41,515 nt of DNA from Desulfocapsa sp. (GCA_030145625.1 JAQYVF010000040.1:1-41515), one strand, 5' to 3'; shown: positions 8,559-17,927, counted from the stretch's first letter. Notes: generated from the sequence alone by a model not told the origin. Translations and numbers: made by a program.

Positions 8559-10801
8559 GACCGTTTGGGCGGGTTGCGGCCACTTCCTCCAGCCAGTTTG
8601 ACAATAATCTGGTTGGTCTTATGCAGCCTGGTGGCCATGGTCTTGAAAAGATGAATGGAAACATCAGGGTATTTTGTGATAATTTCGTCTAGCTTACCAC
8701 CCGGATACCGTTTTATGGTGGAACGCCCCATGGAAACAATAGATGCCGTACGCTGTTCACCAGACAAGGCAGCCATCTCACCGAAATACTCACCAGGTTC
8801 CGTCAGTTCAGCGATCTTCTTTCCACCCTTGACAACGGAAAGCCCTCCCCGAATCAATTTGAAGAAATCGATATCCGTATTTCCTTCACGGATAATAGTA
8901 TCTGCATCTTCATAATTTTCCACGTCCGGGTTGATCAGATAGGCGGGCAGACTTTCTTCATGGGCCACTGTTCTACGCAAGGCTTCTTCTACACTGGTTA
9001 CACCCTGACGGACCTTTTCAATAGCTGCCTGACGCAACGGCACCATTCCCTCCTGATGGGCGACCTTACGCAAATGATTTTCCGGAACCTCAGCACTGAT
9101 GGCCTTAGCAACCTCATCAGTCACTTCCATCAACTCGAAAAAACCGACTCGTCCCTTATAGCCCAGACCATTACATTCAGGACATCCTACAGGGCCGTAA
9201 GTGACAACGTAATCAACCTCTTCCTCATCAAAGCCCATACTGAGCAATTCTTTGGGATCACGCTGCTCAGGTTTTTTACATTTCTGGCAGAGCCTGCGAC
9301 CAAGTCGCTGGGAAAGGACCATGCTCACGGAAGAGGCCAGCATAAATGAAGGGATGCCAATATCAATCAGACGTCCGATGGTTGCGGCACTGTCATTGGT
9401 ATGGAGAGTGGAAAAAACAAGATGACCGGTCATGGCAGCCTTAATGGCAATCTCGGCAGTATCCATATCTCGAATCTCACCCACCATGATGATATCAGGA
9501 TCCTGACGCAGGAAGGCCTTCAAAGCGGCAGCAAAGGTCATCCCCACCTCGGAGTGCACATTGACCTGATTGATCCCTTTAAAGTTAAACTCAACCGGAT
9601 CCTCAGCGGTCAGAATCTTAATATCTTCTGAGTTCAAAGAGTTCAACGCGGAATAGAGGGTAACTGTCTTACCGGAACCGGTGGGACCTGTAACCAGGAG
9701 CAAACCCTGAGGACTGTTGAGACAACGTTTCAGAGCCTCATATGTCTCCACTTCAAAACCAAGTTTGGTCAGATCAACATTAAGGGAACTCTTATCCAAA
9801 ATACGAAGGACAACGGATTCTCCGAACAGGGTGGGGAGAGAAGAAACACGAAAATCCACTGACCGATTGCGCCCAAGCCGCATTTTAATTCGACCATCCT
9901 GTGGGATGCGACGTTCGGTGATATCAAGATTTGCCAGGATCTTGAGACGGGCGACCATGGCATTCTTAATGGTTATAGGCAGATTCATGGACTTAAAAAG
10001 TGAACCATCCTTGCGATAGCGCACCTGCATGGACTTCTCATAAGGCTCCACATGGATATCGGAGACCCCATCCTGCACAGCTTTCACAAGAATACCGTTA
10101 ACCAATTTGATAATAGGTGCATCAGAAGCAGCAAACTGATCCCCTCCACTGTCCTCTTCTTCCGATTCTATCTCAAAATCATCGGCGGCTTCGGCCACGA
10201 TACTGCCAAAGTCATCAATTTCAGTGACAGACATCTCTTCATCAAAATCGTCACCAGCGATGCTTAAAAAGCTCTTCGCCTCCTCGGCATCAATTGCGTA
10301 ATACTGCTTATAGGCATCGACCAGATCATCTTCCATGGAGACACAGACGGAAAGATCTTTACCCAGTATCTCCTGAAGCTGTTCCACGGCTTCAGTATCC
10401 GTGGGCTCAGCCATGGTGACCTGCAAGGTATTCCCAGCCAGACGAAGGGGAAAGGCCATGAAACGCTTGGCCACTTCATAGGTCATCAAGGCTACGGCAT
10501 CCTTACTCGGTGGCTCTTTACTGATCTGGACCGGGGTAAAGTTGTGCTGGCGACTGAGAAAGGTATAGATGGTGTCTTTATCGATATAATCGAGCCGACG
10601 TAGAATGGCTCCGAGCCTGCCACCCTTTTCTTTGTGCTCTTTTTTGGCCGTGGCAAGCTGGGCCGGAGTGATATAGCCAGCCTTACTCAACAGCTCTCCG
10701 ACCTTGACCTTTCCTGCACCGGATCGATCTTTTACGGTTCCTTTAAGAGAACTTTTCTTTTTGGATATCGTTTGTTTTACTGCCATATCTGCAGGACACA
10801 T
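8555..10801 (-). CDS. PilB/GspE-type secretion ATPase fused to a C-terminal cyclic-nucleotide-binding domain
   Basis: A 748-residue hexameric ATPase of the type IV pilus/type II secretion family with an unusual tail. Domains in order: N-terminal MshEN/T2SSE_N region (about 35-170), an acidic linker (185-220), the ATPase core with Walker A GPTGSGKT (372-379), Asp box, Walker B-like IIMVGEIRD (437-445) and HTND (467-470), and a zinc tetracysteine (CQKC 505-508, CPEC 540-543). After the usual end near residue 612 comes a cNMP-binding domain (about 620-735) with a phosphate-binding cassette that retains the key Glu and Arg (FGEMAALSGEQRTAS, 673-687). Typical PilB/GspE proteins are about 500-580 residues. 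ATG at 10801 or 10786 could start it; neither has a good ribosome site. Confidence 0.9.
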   Translation of the reverse strand: MCPADMAVKQTISKKKSSLKGTVKDRSGAGKVKVGELLSKAGYITPAQLATAKKEHKEKGGRLGAILRRLDYIDKDTIYTFLSRQHNFTPVQISKEPPSKDAVALMTYEVAKRFMAFPLRLAGNTLQVTMAEPTDTEAVEQLQEILGKDLSVCVSMEDDLVDAYKQYYAIDAEEAKSFLSIAGDDFDEEMSVTEIDDFGSIVAEAADDFEIESEEEDSGGDQFAASDAPIIKLVNGILVKAVQDGVSDIHVEPYEKSMQVRYRKDGSLFKSMNLPITIKNAMVARLKILANLDITERRIPQDGRIKMRLGRNRSVDFRVSSLPTLFGESVVLRILDKSSLNVDLTKLGFEVETYEALKRCLNSPQGLLLVTGPTGSGKTVTLYSALNSLNSEDIKILTAEDPVEFNFKGINQVNVHSEVGMTFAAALKAFLRQDPDIIMVGEIRDMDTAEIAIKAAMTGHLVFSTLHTNDSAATIGRLIDIGIPSFMLASSVSMVLSQRLGRRLCQKCKKPEQRDPKELLSMGFDEEEVDYVVTYGPVGCPECNGLGYKGRVGFFELMEVTDEVAKAISAEVPENHLRKVAHQEGMVPLRQAAIEKVRQGVTSVEEALRRTVAHEESLPAYLINPDVENYEDADTIIREGNTDIDFFKLIRGGLSVVKGGKKIAELTEPGEYFGEMAALSGEQRTASIVSMGRSTIKRYPGGKLDEIITKYPDVSIHLFKTMATRLHKTNQIIVKLAGGSGRNPPKRS

Positions 10802-10881
10802 AGAAAATAGAGAGAATTTATGCTACTGAACACTGTGCTTGGTATAGCTCAACACATACTAACAATACAAGCTTTTTGCTA

Positions 10882-10926
10882 AAAAAACAAACGGGTTAAA
10901 AAAAGACGAACTTTTTTTAACCCGTT
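10882..10926 (-). terminator. Rho-independent terminator of fhs
   Basis: A perfect 16-bp inverted repeat (AACGGGTTAAAAAAAG, 10890-10905; its complement at 10911-10926) with a 5-nt loop. On the minus strand it is followed by a T-rich tract (TGTTTTTTT, ending near 10882). It lies 66 nt after the fhs stop codon and before the PilB-like gene. The upper stem is all A/T, so the folding strength comes mainly from the six GC-containing base pairs at the base. Confidence 0.75.
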
Positions 10927-10992
10927 GTCTGGCAGCTCTCTGTCAATGTGAGATAACCACCTATTATTTACTCTTTTTTTTCAAATATACTA

Positions 10993-12756
10993 TTAGAATA
11001 CTCCTTTCACCTTTCCGGTCTCGACATCCACATCCACCCTGCGATAAGCAGGATCAGATGCCGTACCCGGCATGAGACTGATGGCCCCAGCTACAGGAAC
11101 AACGAATCCGGCGCCTTTATAAGTGAGAATATCACGAATGGGGAGGGTCCAACCCTTAGGAGTCCCTTTCAGGGCAGGATTGTGAGAAAGGGAGAGATGG
11201 GTCTTCACCATACAGGTTCCCATTTCCTTCATATCAGGATCATCAGCAAGGCGCTTCAGTTTGGTCTGGGCCTCTGGGGTGTAAGAAACGCCATCTGCTC
11301 CGTATACCTCTTTGGCGATAAGGTCGATACGTTTCTCAAGAGGATCAGACAGATCATAGAGGAACTTGAAGTCATTGGGCTCTTCACAGGCATCAACAAC
11401 AGCATCTGCAAACTCAAGGGCTCCATCACCACCATGTTCCCAATGACGGGAAAGGGCGACACGGGCACCGGCTGCCTCGCAAATACGACGAACGGCTTTA
11501 ATCTCGTTATCGGTATCGGTGTAGAAGGCATTGATACAGACAACAGGGTTGATGCCTGCCTTCTTAACGGTCCCGATGTGGTGGAGAAGATTCTTGCAAC
11601 CTTCCTCAACCCAGCCAACATTTTCCTTACCATACTCTTCAGGCATAGGCTTGCCGGGGACAGGAATCGGAGCACCGCCGTGACACTTAAGGGCACGAAT
11701 GGTGGCCACGACAACGGCACAGTTAGGCTTGTTGCCTGAGAAACGACACTTGAGGTTCCAGAATTTCTCAAATCCGATATCAGCACCAAATCCGGACTCG
11801 GTAACATTGTAATCGGCAATTTTCAGACCGACACGGTCGGCGATAACAGAAGACTGACCAATGGCGATATTAGCAAAAGGACCGGCATGAACAAGAACGG
11901 GCTGTCCTTCCAGAGTCTGCATAATATTGGGGTTCAGGGCCTGAACCATCCATGCAGTCATGGCACCGTCAACTTCCAAGTCAGCGGTGGTGATCGGCCT
12001 ATCCTGTTTATCATAGGCAACAACAATCTTGCCGATACGACGACGCATATCAGCCAAGTCATTGGCAATCGCGAGAATAGCCATGATCTCTGAGGAAACG
12101 GCAATGGCAAAGGAGGACTGCATAGTAAAGCCGTCCATTTTGCCGCCGATGCCGATGGTGATATTTCTGAGCGCCTGGGCGCAGAAATCCATGATCCAAT
12201 TGAACTCCACCTTTTTGGGGTGAATATCCAGACGTTTCAGGTTCCGCTGGGCAAGCTGCTCATCGGTATAATTGTTCTCATGCTGCATGCGGGAAGTCAG
12301 TGCCACCATACCGAGGTTATGGGCATTCATAATGGCATTGATATCACCGGTCAGGCCGAGGGAAAACTCGGTGAGAGGAATACACTGAGCAAGACCACCA
12401 CCGGCGGCAGATCCCTTGATATTCATGGTCGGTCCGCCGGAAGGCTGACGAATGGCACCGACAACAGACTTGTTCCGTTTCCCAAGGCCCTGTACCAGAC
12501 CCATGGCGCAGGTTGATTTTCCTTCTCCAAGGGGCGTGGGACTGATGGCAGTCACATCGACGTACTTTCCATCAGGTTTATCGCCAAGGCGATTCATGAT
12601 TTTTGTAAAATCCAGCTTTCCGACATAATGTCCGTAAGGGAGCACTTCCTCTTTCTCAAGACCGAGGATATCGCCAAGCTCATACACTGTTTTCATCCGT
12701 GATTCCGCCTCTTGGGCAATCTCCCAGTCGGCGTGTTTTGTTGGATCAAGAACCAT
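10993..12756 (-). CDS. fhs: Formate-tetrahydrofolate ligase
   Basis: A 587-residue cytoplasmic enzyme that makes 10-formyl-THF from formate, THF and ATP, feeding the methyl branch of the reductive acetyl-CoA pathway or one-carbon synthesis. The P-loop-like TPLGEGKST lies near residue 85, followed by [13 protein letters not shown] and the family segments TGDINAI and HAGPFANIA. The full length and intact motifs suggest an active enzyme. The start at 12756 is chosen because AAGGAGAT sits 4 nt upstream; an in-frame TTG at 12777 lies upstream of that ribosome site. It is a single-gene unit with its own promoter (12941-12969), long leader and terminator. Confidence 0.96.
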   Translation of the reverse strand: MVLDPTKHADWEIAQEAESRMKTVYELGDILGLEKEEVLPYGHYVGKLDFTKIMNRLGDKPDGKYVDVTAISPTPLGEGKSTCAMGLVQGLGKRNKSVVGAIRQPSGGPTMNIKGSAAGGGLAQCIPLTEFSLGLTGDINAIMNAHNLGMVALTSRMQHENNYTDEQLAQRNLKRLDIHPKKVEFNWIMDFCAQALRNITIGIGGKMDGFTMQSSFAIAVSSEIMAILAIANDLADMRRRIGKIVVAYDKQDRPITTADLEVDGAMTAWMVQALNPNIMQTLEGQPVLVHAGPFANIAIGQSSVIADRVGLKIADYNVTESGFGADIGFEKFWNLKCRFSGNKPNCAVVVATIRALKCHGGAPIPVPGKPMPEEYGKENVGWVEEGCKNLLHHIGTVKKAGINPVVCINAFYTDTDNEIKAVRRICEAAGARVALSRHWEHGGDGALEFADAVVDACEEPNDFKFLYDLSDPLEKRIDLIAKEVYGADGVSYTPEAQTKLKRLADDPDMKEMGTCMVKTHLSLSHNPALKGTPKGWTLPIRDILTYKGAGFVVPVAGAISLMPGTASDPAYRRVDVDVETGKVKGVF

Positions 12757-12790
12757 ATTGATCTCCTTTTGCAGCAAGGGTTAGTTTGTT

Positions 12791-12879
12791 AGTGTCCGAA
12801 AAAGATCTATTATCTCCGCAGGTCAAACAGATCGTTATCGACACAAATCCAAAAAGTTTAGACTCCCAGACAGCCTGGG
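12791..12879 (-). promoter_or_regulatory. Structured 5' leader of fhs
   Basis: The fhs transcript would have about 175 untranslated nt. Two foldable parts are visible. One is CCCAG-ACAGC-CTGGG (12865-12879). The other, at 12791-12845, pairs GTGTCG with CGGACAC (one bulge) around an inner GATCT/AGATC pair followed by TTTTT on the minus strand. The second could be a weak attenuator or a ligand-binding fold; I do not recognise a known riboswitch class. Confidence 0.35.
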
Positions 12880-12940
12880 CAGACGACATCAATTCATTTT
12901 CGAATCAACGCCAACCTCTATTTCATCAGAATTGATGATC

Positions 12941-12969
12941 TATATAACTAATTCTTAATAAAGTGTCAA
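12941..12969 (-). promoter_or_regulatory. Sigma-70 promoter of fhs
   Basis: On the minus strand a perfect -35 TTGACA (12964-12969) is separated by exactly 17 bp from a -10 TATATA (12941-12946). Transcription would start near 12934, giving a leader of about 175 nt before the fhs start codon. Confidence 0.72.
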
Positions 12970-12991
12970 TACAGGGAGAAAGGGGTACACA

Positions 12992-13028
12992 AGAAAAAAG
13001 CTCTCATCCCCGAAGGAGATGAGAGCTT
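12992..13028 (-). terminator. Rho-independent terminator of the nifU-nifS-thyX operon
   Basis: A strong 11-bp stem (AAGCTCTCATC at 13018-13028 in minus-strand sense, complement at 12998-13008) closes a short loop containing TTCG. On the minus strand it is followed by TTTTTTC. It starts 27 nt after the thyX stop codon and precedes the fhs promoter. Confidence 0.88.
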
Positions 13029-13054
13029 GTAAAAAAAGAAAACTGGGACAGACT

Positions 13055-13987
13055 TCAGACAAAGACAGCCGGATAACGTTCTTTCATCTCAGCCGCAAGG
13101 GGAATCATGACTTCCCGCATGGAAGGTTCAGCGGCAGGAGTAGTTCGAAGACTGAATATATGTTTCCACTCCACCAGATTACAATAGACGACAATCTCTG
13201 TTTTACAGGAGTTGGGTAACACGGTTCGGGCTGCCTGAGGAGTGGAGGTCTCCAGGAGTTGGAGGTAAATCTGCTCAGTATCTTCCATGGCCTTCTTCCA
13301 GAGCGCATACTCCTCTGTCCCCTCCTGGTAAAACATGGGTTTGATGAAGGTCACCTGGCTACCGAATTTATCTTGACTATAGCGGCAATAACGCTGACTT
13401 TCCTGTAAAAAAGAACAGGGACGATGCCTGACAATTTCATGGGTTACAGCACGATTGACAATAAACTTCACGCCACAGAAACGATGACGAGCCAGCAGAT
13501 GAGCAGGAAGCATTTCCACCTCCTGCAAGTCCACTTTGCTGACCTCAATGCTGTCTCCTATACTCAACCCATGTCCACCATCCCAGACCCCTTCAAAGAG
13601 ATAGGGGTGACCATGCGTTATAAAGCTGACCATAGCCTCCACCGGTGCAATATTGCCTGCCCGCTGATAGAGCTCACGAAAAGAACGAATAGACCCGGTA
13701 ACCAACATCCCATCAGCAACACGATCAACAAAAAAATAAGTGGGTTTCACAAGCAGAAAGGCATCAAACTGCTCAGCAGAGCAGTGAACACGCAGCGTAA
13801 CCACTGCCATCTCCATAACCGAGTTATGCCCATGCTCCGCTATTTTTTTGACAAAGGGCAAAGCCGAGTCTTTGGTGATCTTTTCCTCACTCTTGTAACA
13901 GATCCGACCGCAGGACTCCAGGCGAATTACCAGTGAAGCTTGATCCAATTCGTCCTGAATTTCATAAGAGGGGTCAACAACATGCAT
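13055..13987 (-). CDS. thyX: Flavin-dependent thymidylate synthase ThyX
   Basis: A 310-residue enzyme converting dUMP to dTMP with methylene-THF, FAD and NADPH. The diagnostic RHRx7S motif is present (RHRPCSFLQES), followed by QRYCRYS. The protein is longer than the common 220-260-residue form, with extra sequence in the first half; key motifs are intact. The ATG at 13987 is preferred because GCGGAG lies 5 nt upstream; a longer frame from 14005 would overlap nifS. It lies 2 nt after the nifS stop, last in the nifU-nifS-thyX operon, with a terminator just behind. The Fe-S neighbours have no evident mechanistic link, as ThyX is a flavoprotein. Confidence 0.93.
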   Translation of the reverse strand: MHVVDPSYEIQDELDQASLVIRLESCGRICYKSEEKITKDSALPFVKKIAEHGHNSVMEMAVVTLRVHCSAEQFDAFLLVKPTYFFVDRVADGMLVTGSIRSFRELYQRAGNIAPVEAMVSFITHGHPYLFEGVWDGGHGLSIGDSIEVSKVDLQEVEMLPAHLLARHRFCGVKFIVNRAVTHEIVRHRPCSFLQESQRYCRYSQDKFGSQVTFIKPMFYQEGTEEYALWKKAMEDTEQIYLQLLETSTPQAARTVLPNSCKTEIVVYCNLVEWKHIFSLRTTPAAEPSMREVMIPLAAEMKERYPAVFV

Positions 13988-13989
13988 GA

Positions 13990-15174
13990 TTACTCCGCTT
14001 TCCAAAAGGGGGACATTTTACGAAGCTCCGCTATGATGGGCGGCATCTTCTCCAGCACGAAATCCACCTCGGCATCAGTGTTATAAATACTGAGGGAAAA
14101 GCGGATTGAACCGTGAGCAGCAGTAAAAGGGACGCCCATGGCCCGCAGAACATGAGAGGGTTCTAGGGAACCGGAGGTGCACGCTGACCCTGATGAGGCG
14201 CAGATATTATACAGATTCATGTGCAATAAAATGGCCTCCCCTTCCACAAACTCAAAACTGACATTGGTGGTATTGGGAAGTCGGTCTGTCTTATGACCAT
14301 TGAGCATGGATTTAGGAACAGAGGCGAGCAGACCCTCTTCAAGCCGATCACGCATTTTTTTGACCCTGCTGTTTTCTTCCTCCATTTTTTCCCCGGCAAG
14401 TTCACAGGCCTTTCCAAGCCCTACAATAGAGGCCACATTTTCTGTTCCTCCACGCCGACCTTCTTCCTGATGGCCTCCTGCAAGAAAAGGAACAAAAGGA
14501 GTACCACGTTTCACACAGAGAACCCCAACTCCTTTGGGAGCATGGAGTTTATGACCGGACAGGGATAGAAAATCGATATCGAGCTCTCCCAGGTTAATGG
14601 GTATCTTCCCCACGGCCTGGACTGCATCAGTATGAAAAAGGATCCCCCGCTCTTTGGCCATAGCCGCCATTTTTTCCACGGGAAAGATAACCCCTGTCTC
14701 ATTATTGGCCCACATGACAGAGACAATGGCGGTATCATCGGCCAATGCCTCTTCATATCGCGCCATGTCCAAAGTTCCATCGGACTCCACCTGCAGGCGG
14801 GTCACTCGATGTTTATGACCGGTGAGCCGATCGAGATTTTCACAAAGATTCTTAACCGCAGGATGCTCCACCCGGGTGGTAACGATATGTCTCTTTTCCG
14901 GAAAGGCCTGTAGAGCAGAGAGAATGGCAGTGGAGTCGCTTTCCGTGCCACAGCTGGTGAAGATAACCTCCGAATCCTCAGCACCGAGTAACTTTGCAAC
15001 CTGCCCCCTGGCTTTGGTGATAACTTTTCCCACCTGGCCGCCAAAGTTATACATGCTTGACGGGTTACCGTAACAGTCCGTCAAAAAAGGCATCATGGCA
15101 TCCACCACCTCGGGAGCAATACGGGTGGTGGCATTATTGTCCATATAAATTACTTTATCTGCTTCACAATTCAT
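13990..15174 (-). CDS. nifS: Cysteine desulfurase NifS
   Basis: A 394-residue PLP enzyme that takes sulfur from L-cysteine for Fe-S assembly. It has the N-terminal MDNNATT, TEHPAVKN-like region (RVEHPAVKN), the HTDAVQ motif, the PLP lysine in SLSGHKLHAPKG, and the mobile-loop catalytic Cys in SSGSACTSGS. This class-I loop is typical of NifS/IscS. The start codon overlaps the nifU stop by 1 nt (TAATG), giving translational coupling, and thyX follows 2 nt after its stop. No nif structural genes are nearby, so a housekeeping role is more likely than a nitrogenase-specific one. Confidence 0.94.
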   Translation of the reverse strand: MNCEADKVIYMDNNATTRIAPEVVDAMMPFLTDCYGNPSSMYNFGGQVGKVITKARGQVAKLLGAEDSEVIFTSCGTESDSTAILSALQAFPEKRHIVTTRVEHPAVKNLCENLDRLTGHKHRVTRLQVESDGTLDMARYEEALADDTAIVSVMWANNETGVIFPVEKMAAMAKERGILFHTDAVQAVGKIPINLGELDIDFLSLSGHKLHAPKGVGVLCVKRGTPFVPFLAGGHQEEGRRGGTENVASIVGLGKACELAGEKMEEENSRVKKMRDRLEEGLLASVPKSMLNGHKTDRLPNTTNVSFEFVEGEAILLHMNLYNICASSGSACTSGSLEPSHVLRAMGVPFTAAHGSIRFSLSIYNTDAEVDFVLEKMPPIIAELRKMSPFWKAE

Positions 15175-16010
15175 TATTTGGCCGCCTCCACAATCAGACT
15201 CTCAAGCACCTGTTCCCTCAATTTTTTCTCCACATACTCTTTCAAAGTCGTCTGAGATTTGGCGCAGGAGGTACAAGCTCCACGCAGAGAAACCATGACG
15301 AAATCACCATCCACATCCACCAGTTCAATATCCCCTCCATCCTTGCGAAGAACCGGTTTAATCTCACGCTCCAGCACCGCCTCAATCTTCTTGATCTTCT
15401 GCAGAGTGGTCATCCGTTTTGGCCCCTCGACCTGAACCGGAGTAACAATCCCTTCACTCACAGTTGCCTGCAGAATCTCACGCAACCGATCCTCGCACTT
15501 CCCGCAACCGCCACCTGCCTTGGTAAAATTGGTAATTTCTTCAACCGAACGCAGATTGGATTCTCTGATCGCTCGTATCACCTCAAGATCAGTAACTCCG
15601 AAACACTCGCAGACCACCTCACCCTCGGCCATAGGGAGAATCACTCCACGATAATCGGCAATGGCGGCCTCCAGGGCTTCTCGCCCCATGACAGAACAGT
15701 GCATCTTCTCCTTTGGCAAGCCGCCGAGGTAATCAGCGATATCTTCATTGGTAATCTTCTCGGCTTCGGACACGGTCATTCCAGTGACCATCAAGGTCAA
15801 CGCCGACGAGGAAGCTATTGCAGAGGCACAGCCAAAGGTCTTGAACTTGGCATCGACGATGCGTTCGTCTTTATCAATCTTCAATGTCAGCTTTAGAGCA
15901 TCGCCACAGGCAAGGGAGCCCACATCACCCGTGCCGTCGGGATTCTCAACTTCCCCAACATTATGGGGCTGTAAAAAATGCTGTTGTACCTTATCTGTAT
16001 ATTCCCACAT
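15174..16010 (-). CDS. nifU: Fe-S cluster scaffold NifU (three-domain form)
   Basis: A 278-residue scaffold on which Fe-S clusters are built with sulfur from NifS. Three domains are visible: IscU-like N-terminus (about 1-125) with the three cluster Cys in SLACGDA, FGCASA and MHCSVMG; a central [2Fe-2S] BFD-like domain (about 130-180) with CECFG and GGGCGKC; and a C-terminal Nfu domain (about 195-278) with the CTSC pair. The full three-domain structure matches true NifU rather than IscU. AGGAG lies upstream of the ATG. It is first in the nifU-nifS-thyX operon. In many anaerobes this NifU/NifS pair serves general Fe-S assembly. Confidence 0.94.
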   Translation of the reverse strand: MWEYTDKVQQHFLQPHNVGEVENPDGTGDVGSLACGDALKLTLKIDKDERIVDAKFKTFGCASAIASSSALTLMVTGMTVSEAEKITNEDIADYLGGLPKEKMHCSVMGREALEAAIADYRGVILPMAEGEVVCECFGVTDLEVIRAIRESNLRSVEEITNFTKAGGGCGKCEDRLREILQATVSEGIVTPVQVEGPKRMTTLQKIKKIEAVLEREIKPVLRKDGGDIELVDVDGDFVMVSLRGACTSCAKSQTTLKEYVEKKLREQVLESLIVEAAK

Positions 16011-16048
16011 AATCTCTACTCCTGCTCGATCTCTCTTGTATTAAACCA

Positions 16049-16070
16049 ATCCGGTCTGTGCTCTCCGGAT
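16049..16070 (-). promoter_or_regulatory. Inverted repeat in the nifU leader
   Basis: ATCCGG (16049-16054) and CCGGAT (16065-16070) form a 6-bp inverted repeat with a 10-nt spacer, about 40 nt upstream of the nifU start. It could be a leader hairpin or a regulator site. It does not match the IscR operator pattern I know. A possible promoter (TTGCTT, 16 bp, TAGAAT) lies further upstream on the minus strand. Confidence 0.3.
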
Positions 16071-16190
16071 GACTTGTTGATGAACTTGCTGTAACAAATC
16101 AAATTCTTTGATGAGTAACTATTCACATAGTTTTTCTATTCTAATACCAGAGGGTCAAAAAGCAATGACGATTTCCACAGGAGTGAGAAT

Positions 16191-17927
16191 TTACAAAAGA
16201 CCGATCTCTTCAAGCATAACTCTGGCTGCCTGAACCAGAGCTGCAGTGCCGCTAGCTGTCCGTGACTCCACATAAAAACGTACCTTGGGCTCAGTCCCAG
16301 AAGGCCTGATCATCAACCAGGACCCGTCTTCAAAAATCATCTTCCGACCATCAATTGCAATCACCTGAGCTATAACCTGTTCCCTGTCTCCGACATATAC
16401 TGTACTGCCGACATCATATCTTTCGAGCTTAGACAGTGCACTTGTCAGTTCCTCTCCCTGAGCACTCACCAGCAGACCATCCCTGTCAGGATAATAGGCA
16501 CCAAACTCCTCTTCTATCTCGGCCAGGTAATCGCCCAGGTTCTGCCGACGGCTCAAGACCATATCTAAAGCAAGCAGCAGACCGATGTAAGCATCTTTTT
16601 CAGGAGTATGACCAATGATAGATATGCCATCCGATTCCTCAAAATAGACCAGAGCCTTGCCAATAACGGGTTTAAACTCCTTGAAGCCTACCCGTGGTTC
16701 ATAGGTTTCTTCACCAAAGACATCAGCCAGTCGATTAGCAAGGTTTGAAGTGGCCACGGTTTTTGCAACCATCCCCCTTTTTCCTTTTCCCTCATGAAGA
16801 AAATGATAGGCCATGGCCCCAAACTGATTCATACTGATTTCAGTGGTTCCATCCGTAAATCTGATCCGATCACCGTCAGGATCAATGATGGCACCAAGCT
16901 TAAAAGATTCATTGCGTGAGGCAAGAAAATTGATTACCCCGGCTATATTTACCGATGAAGGCTCAGGGGCAATCCCGTTAAAGGTGGGATCCGCATCGTC
17001 CCGCAATTGAACCAGGCGTTCACTTCCAGCTCCTTCAAAAAGGGATTCAATATGAATCCTGCTTGCCCCATGAACAGAGTCAATAGCCACCACCACTTCA
17101 CTGTCCCCTGCAAATTGAGCCAGAATCTCGTCGTAATTTACCCCATGAACTGAAACATTTTTGCGGACAAGCTGTTTCCAGGTGTTCAAAGCATCAAATG
17201 GCTGCACATCATCACGCACCTCAGGTGACACCACAGGCCTATCCAAGGCAACCAACGGTGAGTTTCCAGCTGTAATGATCTCCCGGGCACGAGCCGTAAT
17301 TCGTTCGGTCAGCTCTGCTGCTGCAGGACCAGCATCTGCTGCGTTGTATTTAAAACCACCATATTCAAGAGGGTTATGGGACGGAGTAAGATTAATCGAG
17401 AATGCAGCATTCAACTCAAGGACGGCGGCGGAAAGAACACCGGTGGTAGACTCCCCGGCATAGTGAACAGTAAAACCTGCACCTCTCAGAACCTCAGTCA
17501 CAGCTCCAGCCAGAATTTCCCCGCCGAAACGATTATCAAACCCCAGCACACATCCTCGCTTTCTGGCCTCGGCCAAACTGGACACTCCAAGAAAAACTGT
17601 CAGTTCAGGCTCATCATCCACACTCATATACAAATCAAGAATTGAGGCGGTGACAAAGGATACGGATCGCAGGAAAAGGTCTTTCCCTAATATTCCGCGC
17701 CAGCCTGAGGTGCCAAATTTCACAGGTGTCTTCGGTTGACTGGAATTGGTTATAATCTCGTCCATTACAAGAGCATATACCTGATCAATAAATCGCTGCC
17801 ACTCAACGCCTTCATCACTACGTAAACGAACCAGCTCCCTAATCAGGGAAAAATAATCGCTTTGGGAGTGGATACTGCCAATGTTGCATTGATGATAGAG
17901 TTCTTTAAATTTTAATGCCTGAGACAT
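16191..17927 (-). CDS. Phosphoglucomutase/phosphomannomutase-family enzyme
   Basis: A 578-residue alpha-D-phosphohexomutase that would interconvert hexose 1- and 6-phosphates. Visible motifs are FGTSGWRG (about 72-79, entry of domain 1), the phosphoserine loop LTPSHNP, the metal-binding loop DPDGDR, the sugar-recognition EESDGIS and the phosphate-binding RPSGTEPKVRFY near the C-terminus. An N-terminal extension of about 65 residues precedes the usual start of the fold and looks helical. GGAAG precedes the ATG. It is a monocistronic gene divergent from the PEP synthase gene. Substrate (glucose or mannose) is undecided; it may supply sugar 1-phosphates for the LPS and EPS clusters in this window. 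Confidence 0.88.
   Translation of the reverse strand: MSQALKFKELYHQCNIGSIHSQSDYFSLIRELVRLRSDEGVEWQRFIDQVYALVMDEIITNSSQPKTPVKFGTSGWRGILGKDLFLRSVSFVTASILDLYMSVDDEPELTVFLGVSSLAEARKRGCVLGFDNRFGGEILAGAVTEVLRGAGFTVHYAGESTTGVLSAAVLELNAAFSINLTPSHNPLEYGGFKYNAADAGPAAAELTERITARAREIITAGNSPLVALDRPVVSPEVRDDVQPFDALNTWKQLVRKNVSVHGVNYDEILAQFAGDSEVVVAIDSVHGASRIHIESLFEGAGSERLVQLRDDADPTFNGIAPEPSSVNIAGVINFLASRNESFKLGAIIDPDGDRIRFTDGTTEISMNQFGAMAYHFLHEGKGKRGMVAKTVATSNLANRLADVFGEETYEPRVGFKEFKPVIGKALVYFEESDGISIIGHTPEKDAYIGLLLALDMVLSRRQNLGDYLAEIEEEFGAYYPDRDGLLVSAQGEELTSALSKLERYDVGSTVYVGDREQVIAQVIAIDGRKMIFEDGSWLMIRPSGTEPKVRFYVESRTASGTAALVQAARVMLEEIGLL

Noticed and set aside
11182-11739. 185-codon open frame antisense to fhs
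   Set aside because: It is a shadow of the fhs coding sequence with no support of its own.
15057-15896. 279-codon open frame antisense to nifU
   Set aside because: nifU on the other strand has all its cluster Cys motifs; this frame has no recognisable domain.
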